64,000 bases of DNA from the NCBI RefSeq assembly GCF_000733725.1, contig NZ_JMQM01000001.1, positions 744,001 to 808,000 on the forward strand. The letters run 5' to 3'. Every line of letters starts with the position of its first letter. Positions within the stretch are counted from its first letter, which is position 1. The notes under the pieces are model-generated. The model was not told the origin of the DNA, did no database searches, and was given only the letters and a program-made list of their open reading frames with translations. Positions 58,102 through 64,000 of this stretch are shown here, piece after piece. Source of the stretch: Nitratireductor basaltis (GTDB lineage: Bacteria; Pseudomonadota; Alphaproteobacteria; Rhizobiales; Rhizobiaceae). A program made the position numbers and the translations under genes.

Positions 58102-58359
58102 TCAGTCGCCTGCGGGGCTTTCGCGATTGCCCTTCCCGAGATCTTCGCGGGCGCGGACATCCTTGTCGAGTTTCTCAAAGCTTTCGATAACGTCATCCGC
58201 CTCGCGCTTGGCGTCGGGCTGTGCGTGGCGCTGGTTGCGCACATTCGCCTGATCGTTGCCTTTCAGGTCATTGTCGCCCATTTTCCGATTTGCCAGATCA
58301 GTCTCGCGCAGCTCATCTGCCGGTTTGTCGAGGCCGCGTGCCTTGTTCTCCTGGTTCAT
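58102..58359 (-). CDS. Small hydrophilic protein, 85 residues
   Basis: Begins MNQENKARGLDKPADELRET and is nearly all charged or polar (Asp, Glu, Arg, Asn), so it is probably disordered. ATG 58359 has AGGAG seven bases upstream. The composition is like small stress or hydrophilin-type proteins common in Rhizobiales. No family recognised. Confidence 0.75.
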   Translation of the reverse strand: MNQENKARGLDKPADELRETDLANRKMGDNDLKGNDQANVRNQRHAQPDAKREADDVIESFEKLDKDVRAREDLGKGNRESPAGD

Positions 58360-58535
58360 GGTCTTTCTCCTGTGTTTAGACCCATGCTCAGGCAACGTCC
58401 CGCACGAGGCGGGGTTTCGCAGTCGGCCGATTTTTCTGCGTGTACGCTGGTTGTTTACGCATTGTGGTTGAGGAAGGGCGCCCATGCCCTAATATGCTGA
58501 CGGGGCATTGCTTCCAGTCGCAACAGGGTGAATTC

Positions 58536-59924
58536 ATGGCCGTAACTCCTAAAACGACTTCCAAGCCTACCGCACGCCGCAGTGCATCACGCAGGCCCGC
58601 AGCGCGCAGGAGTGGCGCGCCGGTGAACGCGTCCCATACCGGCGACCGCCCGGTTTACGTGGTGGATGGGTCGCGCACGCCGTTTCTGAGAGCCCGGGGT
58701 GAGCCGGGACCGTTCACACCTGTTGATCTTGCGGTGCAATGCGGTCGTCCGCTCCTGGCGCGCCAGCCCTTTGCGGCTGAAGCTTTCGACAGCGTCATCC
58801 TGGGCTGCGTGAATGTGATAGCGGATGAGATGAACCCAGCCCGCGTTGCCGCGCTCCGTCTCGGCATGGGCGCGGCCATGCCAGCCTTCACGGTGCAGAT
58901 CAATTGCGGTTCGGGAATGCAATCCATCGACAGCGCATTTCGCACCATCGAGGCAGGCAAGGCCGATCTCATACTGGCTGGTGGAGCCGAAGCCCTTTCA
59001 CATGCACCTCTCGTGCTTTCAAGAAAGGCTGCCGGGTGGTTCGGCCGTTTCGCGACGGCCAAGACCACCATGGACCGTGCAACGGCTGTCGGTGCGTTCA
59101 GGCCGGAGATGGCAAAGCCGGTTATCGGTCTTGAACGGGGACTGACGGATCCCATCACAGAACTGAATATGGGCCAGACGGCCGAGGTGATCGGCCATCT
59201 GTTCAATATCAGTCGCGAAGAGGCGGATGCCTATGCGCTGGAGAGCCATCAGCGTCTCGCGCATGCGCAGGCTGAAGGATATCTCGCGAATGAGGTCGAG
59301 CCGGCGGTGACGAAAGACGGGCGCTTGCTTGATCATGATGACGGGGTGCGCCCGGATAGTTCGATGGAAAAGCTGGCCAAACTCAAACCCGTCTTCGAGA
59401 AGCCCTATGGGAAAGTCACGCCTGGCAATTCCTCGCAGATAACCGACGGCGCGTCCTGGGTGATCCTCGCCTCGGAAGAGGCGGTCAGGAAATACAAGTT
59501 GAAGCCGCTTGCACGGATCGTTGACAGCGAGTGGTCGGGGCTGGATCCCTCGATCATGGGGCTCGGACCGACCCTGTGTTCGACTGCGCTCATGAAACGC
59601 CATGAACTGGCGCGTGAGAATATTGATCTATGGGAACTGAATGAAGCATTCGCCGCTCAGGTTCTGGCCTGCCTGGCAGCCTGGGACGATGCCGATTACT
59701 GCAGGGAAGTGCTTGGCCTGGAAGGACCTTTCGGCCGGATTGATCGCGACAAGCTCAATGTCGATGGCGGGGCGATCAGCCTCGGGCATCCGGTGGGAAC
59801 AAGTGGCAACCGCATCGTGCTGCATCTGGTGAACGCCATGCGGCGGAAGAAACTCAAGCGAGGGATCGCCACCGAATGCATTGGCGGTGGTCTTGGCGGC
59901 GCAATGCTTCTGGAGGTGGTCTGA
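58536..59924 (+). CDS. Acetyl-CoA C-acyltransferase (thiolase), FadI type
   Basis: A 462-residue thiolase. An N-terminal Arg/Ala/Ser-rich extension of about 38 residues precedes RPVYVVDGSRTPFLRA. The nucleophilic Cys124 lies in VQINCGSGMQS; the His motif is ELNEAFAAQ; GGAISLGHPVGTSG and the second Cys in CIGGGLGGAM follow. It cleaves 3-ketoacyl-CoA in beta-oxidation. Its stop overlaps the next gene by one base. Confidence 0.92.
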   Translation: MAVTPKTTSKPTARRSASRRPAARRSGAPVNASHTGDRPVYVVDGSRTPFLRARGEPGPFTPVDLAVQCGRPLLARQPFAAEAFDSVILGCVNVIADEMNPARVAALRLGMGAAMPAFTVQINCGSGMQSIDSAFRTIEAGKADLILAGGAEALSHAPLVLSRKAAGWFGRFATAKTTMDRATAVGAFRPEMAKPVIGLERGLTDPITELNMGQTAEVIGHLFNISREEADAYALESHQRLAHAQAEGYLANEVEPAVTKDGRLLDHDDGVRPDSSMEKLAKLKPVFEKPYGKVTPGNSSQITDGASWVILASEEAVRKYKLKPLARIVDSEWSGLDPSIMGLGPTLCSTALMKRHELARENIDLWELNEAFAAQVLACLAAWDDADYCREVLGLEGPFGRIDRDKLNVDGGAISLGHPVGTSGNRIVLHLVNAMRRKKLKRGIATECIGGGLGGAMLLEVV

Positions 59925-62062
59925 TGTCTGTTTCTGAAGCGAAGGTCTGGGAGAAACTGAAGAGCCGCAATATCGAGCTGGGACCAGTCACCGATATCGC
60001 AGATGGCGAATACCGACACTGGAAGATCGCGCGCGATGCCGGCGATGTCGCCTGGCTGGTTCTCGATCGCGCAGGCGAGAGCGCCAACACACTTTCCGAA
60101 GAGGTCATGGAAGAACTGGGAGAGATCCTGGAGAACCTCGACAAGAAGCGCCCGAAGGCACTCGTGTTGCGCTCGGCCAAGCCCGGCGGCTTTGCGGCCG
60201 GTGCGGATATCCGTGACTTCAAGGGTGTTCGTGATGCACGCCAGATCGAAGAGCGCATGAAGGATGCTCACCGTATCCTGGACCGATTGGCCCATGCGTC
60301 CTATCCAACCCTGGCGATTGTTCATGGCCATTGTCTGGGCGGCGGTCTGGAGCTGGCGCTTGGTTGTGATCACCGCATTGCCATTGCCGGGGCAACCTTC
60401 GGTCTTCCCGAAGTGCTGCTGGGGCTACATCCCGGGCTTGGCGGCACCTATCGTTTGCCTGCGCTGATCGATCCGATCGAAGCCATGACCATGATGCTGA
60501 CCGGCAAGACGGTGCATGATCGCAAGGCCAGGAAGCTTGGACTGGTCGAGGCAGTCATCGAAGAGCGCCATGTCGACAAGGCAGTCTCGGATTTCGCCGC
60601 CGGGGGCCTGAAGAAGCAGGACAGGAACACTGCAGGCTTTGCGAGCGGTTGGAAGGAGCGGCTGCTGGGGCTTGGGCCTGCGCGCGGGCTTGCGGCCAAA
60701 CGCATGCGCGGGGAGGTGGAGAAGCGCGCCAGGCGCGAACATTATCCCGCGCCCTATGCCCTCATCGAATTGTGGGAACACGCTAATGGTGACATGGAGC
60801 GTGCGCAGAAAGCCGAGATACGCTCGTTTGCCGAGCAGTTGAGTGGAGAGACCGCCCAGAACCTGATCCGCGTCTTCTTCCTGCGGGAGAAGATGAAGTC
60901 CAAGGCCAAGGGGGAAAGCGACATCGCGCATGTCCATGTGATCGGGGCAGGGACAATGGGCGGCGACATCGCGACATGGTGCGCTGCGCGAGGCTTGAAG
61001 GTCACGCTCAGCGACCTGCAGCCGAAGGCGATCGCTGCCGCGGTTGGCCGCGCGTCCAAATTCTATGACAAGAAGCTCCATTCAGGTATTGCGCAGCGTG
61101 ATGCGCTGGACCTGTTGATGCCCGACTTCAACGGCGTTGGTGTTTCCACGGCCGACATTGTCATCGAAGCCGTCGCGGAGAAGGTCGAAATCAAGAAGGC
61201 CCTTTATGCCGAGCTGGCAAGGAAGATGAAGCCGGGCGCCATATTGGCCACCAACACTTCCAGCATCCCGCTTGAAGACCTGCGGGAAAGCGCGCCATCG
61301 CCCGAGCGGTTCGTTGGGGTCCACTTCTTCAATCCGGTTACGCAGATGGAGCTTGTTGAGATCGTACGGCACGACCGGGTCTCCGACGAGACATTGGTGC
61401 GCGCACAGGCCTTTTGCGGTGACATTTCCCGTTTGCCTGCTCTGGTGAGAAGTGCTCCCGGCTTCCTGGTCAATCGCGCACTGTTTCCCTATCTTGCCGA
61501 AGCCTTTCTCCTTATTGACGAAGGTGTGGCGAAAGAGACGATCGACCGGGCGGCCGAACGGTTCGGAATGCCGATGGGGCCTGTGGAACTCGCAGATCGC
61601 GTGGGGCTCGACATATGTCTCGAAGTCGCGCGCATGCTGCGGGAGTCAGACCCGGAAAACACTTTGCCAGCGCCTCCCGCATGGCTTGAGAGGCATGTTC
61701 AAAGCGGCGAGACAGGCAGGAAAGCCGGTCGCGGTCTCTACAGCTATGATGAGAAGGGCAAGCCGAAAAAGCAGTCGTCTTCCGGTGACGACAGCGAGGA
61801 TCTGTCAGCACTGGCGGACAGAATGGTGCTGCCCATGCTGAACACGCTGGTCGCCTGTCTTCGTGAAGGCGTAGTCGAAGACGAGGAAACGCTGGACGGC
61901 GCAATGATCTTCGGGACCGGCTTCGCACCCTTCAGGGGCGGGCCCCTGCACTATGCCCGCAAGCGGGGTGTTGCGGATATCAAAGCAGCGCTTTCCAAGC
62001 TGGAGGACAAGCACGGCCAACGGTTTGCGCCCGATGAAGGCTGGCAGCGGCTGGAAAACTGA
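59924..62062 (+). CDS. Multifunctional 3-hydroxyacyl-CoA dehydrogenase/enoyl-CoA hydratase, FadJ type
   Basis: A 712-residue two-enzyme protein. The N-terminal enoyl-CoA hydratase half has FAAGADIRDF and VHGHCLGGGLELALGCDHRIA (oxyanion hole) with LGLHPGLGGTYRLP. The dehydrogenase half has a Rossmann start HVIGAGTMGGDIA (from about residue 337), FFNPVTQMELVEI and PGFLVNRALF. Start overlaps the thiolase gene (TGATG). Together they make a fatty-acid beta-oxidation complex. Confidence 0.93.
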   Translation: MSVSEAKVWEKLKSRNIELGPVTDIADGEYRHWKIARDAGDVAWLVLDRAGESANTLSEEVMEELGEILENLDKKRPKALVLRSAKPGGFAAGADIRDFKGVRDARQIEERMKDAHRILDRLAHASYPTLAIVHGHCLGGGLELALGCDHRIAIAGATFGLPEVLLGLHPGLGGTYRLPALIDPIEAMTMMLTGKTVHDRKARKLGLVEAVIEERHVDKAVSDFAAGGLKKQDRNTAGFASGWKERLLGLGPARGLAAKRMRGEVEKRARREHYPAPYALIELWEHANGDMERAQKAEIRSFAEQLSGETAQNLIRVFFLREKMKSKAKGESDIAHVHVIGAGTMGGDIATWCAARGLKVTLSDLQPKAIAAAVGRASKFYDKKLHSGIAQRDALDLLMPDFNGVGVSTADIVIEAVAEKVEIKKALYAELARKMKPGAILATNTSSIPLEDLRESAPSPERFVGVHFFNPVTQMELVEIVRHDRVSDETLVRAQAFCGDISRLPALVRSAPGFLVNRALFPYLAEAFLLIDEGVAKETIDRAAERFGMPMGPVELADRVGLDICLEVARMLRESDPENTLPAPPAWLERHVQSGETGRKAGRGLYSYDEKGKPKKQSSSGDDSEDLSALADRMVLPMLNTLVACLREGVVEDEETLDGAMIFGTGFAPFRGGPLHYARKRGVADIKAALSKLEDKHGQRFAPDEGWQRLEN

Positions 62063-62090
62063 CCTCTGCAACAGACTGGCCGAGAAAAAG

Positions 62091-62119
62091 AAGGCCCGGC
62101 GGAAAATGCCGGGCCTTTT
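62091..62119. terminator. Terminator between fadJ and the SDR gene
   Basis: AAGGCCCGGC and GCCGGGCCTT pair around GGAAAAT, with an A-run before and a T-run after; usable in both directions by these convergent genes. Confidence 0.88.
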
Positions 62120-62130
62120 ATTGTCGAGGA

Positions 62131-62979
62131 TCAGCCGCCGACCGGGGTCCCGCCATTGGGGTGGAGAACCTGACCGGTCATGTATGACGAATCCTCGCAG
62201 GCAAGGAACAGCATGCATGGTGCGACCTCGTTGGGTTGACCCGGCCGGCCAAGAGGCGTGTTGGAGCCGAATTCCCTGACCTGCTCTGAGGGGAAAGATG
62301 CAGGGATAAGCGGCGTCCAGATGGGGCCCGGGGCAACGCCGTTCACCCGGATGCCCTTTGACGCAAGGCTGCCAGAAAGCGCACGGACCATGGCCAAGAG
62401 CGCTCCCTTCGTCGTTGCATAGTCCATCAGCACATCTTGCCCCTTATAGGCGGTTATCGACGTGGTGACGATGATGGATGCGCCTTCCTTCAGATGTGGC
62501 AGCACCGCCTGGGTCAGGTGAAAAGCGCCAAAGACATTCGTTTGATAGGTGCGGACGAACTGTTCTTCGGGAATGTTCTCGAACTCTTCCTGATAGTGCT
62601 GTTCGGCGGCATTGTTCATCAGGATGTCGATCTGACCGAATTTCTCCAGAACTTCATCGACGAAGGAAAAGACTGCCTTCCGGTCAGCAATGTCGCCTGA
62701 TTTGGCATAGGCTTTGGCGCCTTCGGCTTCAATCAGCCGGACGGTCTCCTGCGCATCCTCGTGCTCATCGTGATAGAAGAACGCCACATTTGCACCTTCA
62801 CGCGCGAAGAGAACGGCTGTCGCACGCCCAATTCCGGAATCTGCGCCTGAGATGACTGCAACCTTGCCTTTGAGCCTGTCCGATCCCCTGTAACGCGGTT
62901 CATAGTCCGGCTGGGGCTTCATTTCGTGCTCGTCGCCGGGCTGATGCTTTTGATGTTGTGCAGGCATGTGCTGGTTCAT
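62131..62979 (-). CDS. Short-chain dehydrogenase/reductase
   Basis: A 282-residue SDR with a 33-residue charged N-terminal extension. The cofactor motif GADSGIG is at residues 45-51, NNAAEQHY follows, and the catalytic Ser and YATTK (TTSITAY, MDYATTKGAL) are present. The extension-bearing type is related to YhdF/YhxC of Bacillus. ATG 62979 has GAGG six bases upstream. Confidence 0.9.
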   Translation of the reverse strand: MNQHMPAQHQKHQPGDEHEMKPQPDYEPRYRGSDRLKGKVAVISGADSGIGRATAVLFAREGANVAFFYHDEHEDAQETVRLIEAEGAKAYAKSGDIADRKAVFSFVDEVLEKFGQIDILMNNAAEQHYQEEFENIPEEQFVRTYQTNVFGAFHLTQAVLPHLKEGASIIVTTSITAYKGQDVLMDYATTKGALLAMVRALSGSLASKGIRVNGVAPGPIWTPLIPASFPSEQVREFGSNTPLGRPGQPNEVAPCMLFLACEDSSYMTGQVLHPNGGTPVGG

Positions 62980-63119
62980 GTCGAGCCTCATTGGTTCGGG
63001 AGGAATTCGATGACTCAACACGGGGCAGGATGCAGAGTTCCATCAAGCTTGCGCCAAGCATGACGGGAACAATGCGGCTCGGCACACCATTGAGAATGAC
63101 AGGATCGAAGGAGGTGACG

Positions 63120-63302
63120 ATGCCAGCCCAATCCAAGGCTCAGCAGAAAGCTGCCGGTGCAGCACTGGCTGCCAAACGCGGCGACATGCCGAAGTCGAAG
63201 CTCAAGGGTGCCTCGAAGGACATGGAAGATTCCATGACCGAGAAGGAGCTCGAAGAGCTTGCGGAAACCGATCGCAAAGGTCTTCCAGACAAGAAAGACT
63301 GA
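63120..63302 (+). CDS. DUF3008 family protein, 60 residues
   Basis: Begins MPAQSKAQQKAAGAALAAKRG and includes SKLKGASKDMEDSMTEKELEELAET, the DUF3008 pattern. Preceded by AAGGAGGTGACG, a near-perfect ribosome site. Small, charged, helical. Often grouped with stress proteins; function unknown. Confidence 0.87.
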   Translation: MPAQSKAQQKAAGAALAAKRGDMPKSKLKGASKDMEDSMTEKELEELAETDRKGLPDKKD

Positions 63303-63320
63303 CCGGTACGGATATCAAGG

Positions 63321-63344
63321 AAGCCCGCAATATGCGGGCTTTCT
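63321..63344. terminator. Terminator between DUF3008 and otsA
   Basis: AAGCCCGCA and TGCGGGCTT pair around ATA, followed by a short T-rich stretch. Lies between two convergent genes. Confidence 0.7.
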
Positions 63345-63346
63345 AT

Positions 63347-64000
63347 TCAATCCAGTGGCGGCGGCGAAATTTCGTGTTCGAGGGTGGCCAGGAAGTTGCT
63401 CAGCCAGTTGGCATTGTCGCGCTTTCTGATCCGCTCGAGCAGGGCGCGCTGGCGCTCCTGTCTCTCGTCCAGAGGCATTGTCAGCGCTCGGCAGAGATTC
63501 CGCGCCATGTCGTCGACATCGTAGGGGTTGACGATCAGGGCCTCGCGCAGGTCTTCCGCCGCACCTGCGAATTTCGAAAGGACGAGGACACCGGGATTGT
63601 CCATGGACTGCGCGGCAACATATTCCTTGGCGACCAGGTTCATACCGTCACGCAGCGGCGTGACGAAACCCACTTGGCTTGATCGGAAAAGTGCTGCCAG
63701 GGCGTCGCGTGGCACGGTGCCGTGGATGTAGTGAACCGGTGTCCAGTTGAAGTCGGCGAAACGCCCGTTGATCGCGCCGGACAGTGCTTCCAGCTCCGTT
63801 CGTATTTCAACATAGGCTTCAACTTCCTCACGCGTGGGCGTGGCGATCTGCATGAGCGCCACGGATTTGCGCATTTCGGGATAGAGCTCAAGCAGGCGCG
63901 CGAAAGCGCGAAGCCGGTCCGGCAATCCCTTGGAATAGTCGAGACGGTCCACACCGATGACCTGCCGGCGCCCCAGGATTTCGCGCCGCCGCGTCTCGAT
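63347..64000 (-). CDS. otsA: Trehalose-6-phosphate synthase OtsA, C-terminal part
   Basis: The frame is open to the right edge, so the N-terminal part lies outside. The visible 217 residues are GT20 (GT-B): VDRLDYSKGLPDRLRAFARLLE, then FRSSQVGFVTPLRDGMNLVAKEYVA (UDP-glucose/glucose-6-phosphate site) and GVLVLSKFAGAAEDL. Makes trehalose-6-phosphate for osmoprotection. It sits beside DUF3008 and the SDR in a region with several stress-linked genes. Confidence 0.92.
   Translation of the reverse strand: METRRREILGRRQVIGVDRLDYSKGLPDRLRAFARLLELYPEMRKSVALMQIATPTREEVEAYVEIRTELEALSGAINGRFADFNWTPVHYIHGTVPRDALAALFRSSQVGFVTPLRDGMNLVAKEYVAAQSMDNPGVLVLSKFAGAAEDLREALIVNPYDVDDMARNLCRALTMPLDERQERQRALLERIRKRDNANWLSNFLATLEHEISPPPLD

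Overview
The window reads as an ordinary stretch of chromosome from an alphaproteobacterium of the order Hyphomicrobiales (Rhizobiales), probably near Mesorhizobium, Nitratireductor or Aquamicrobium. Support: high GC content; a permuted two-piece tmRNA whose tag is ANDNYAEARLAA, the rhizobial type; the alpha-type SspB adaptor; BA14K, DUF4169, DUF2853 and DUF3008 small proteins; and the hflK-hflC-DUF2065-degP cluster. No transposase, integrase, prophage, CRISPR array or rRNA operon was seen.

Layout. 1-5.4 kb: end of bamD, recN, ligA, then azlC/azlD. 5.4-10.1 kb: aminopeptidase P; a small DUF1127-like gene; a leftward set of a 52-residue membrane protein, a Sco1-type copper protein and prmA; and an orphan left-handed beta-helix acetyltransferase. 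10.1-11.1 kb: an AT-rich gene-poor stretch and an unrecognised DNA-binding-like protein with an AT-hook core. 11.1-17.7 kb: uvrD, a ClC channel, a thioesterase and an FAD-linked oxidase. 17.8-22.6 kb: a giant AsmA-like protein, facing RHH, DUF4169 and sspB. 22.9-27.2 kb: Bcr-type efflux pump, ssrA (tmRNA), DUF2853, thyA, a two-gene HEPN module and folA. 27.4-33.6 kb: hflK, hflC, DUF2065, degP, GNAT, serB, miaA. 33.7-36.4 kb: a GGDEF cyclase and a HerA ATPase.

36.5-46.7 kb: branched-chain amino acid synthesis. ilvB and ilvH sit behind a promoter, an apparently leaderless 17-residue leader peptide rich in Ile/Leu/Val, and an attenuator. LysE, a CDF transporter, a lipoprotein, a RecD-like helicase, a frameshifted DUF3179 gene, a SpoIIAA-like protein and pdxJ follow, then a TetR regulator behind a palindrome and ilvC. 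46.8-50.2 kb: BA14K protein, EEP-family nuclease/phosphatase, PhzF, tRNA-Lys(CTT) and an unknown gene. 50.4-57 kb: tamB/tamA for outer-membrane assembly. 57-64 kb: YihY, small stress-like proteins, a fadI/fadJ beta-oxidation pair, an SDR and the end of otsA.

Most genes are housekeeping. The parts that most deserve a second look are the leaderless ilv leader with its attenuator, the tmRNA lying 1.6 kb from its adaptor gene sspB, the HEPN plus unknown-partner module wedged between thyA and folA, the AT-hook-like protein with its AT-rich upstream region, the CTG-started AsmA gene and the broken DUF3179 gene. None of these is proven to be a new system; the HEPN pair is the best candidate for something undescribed.
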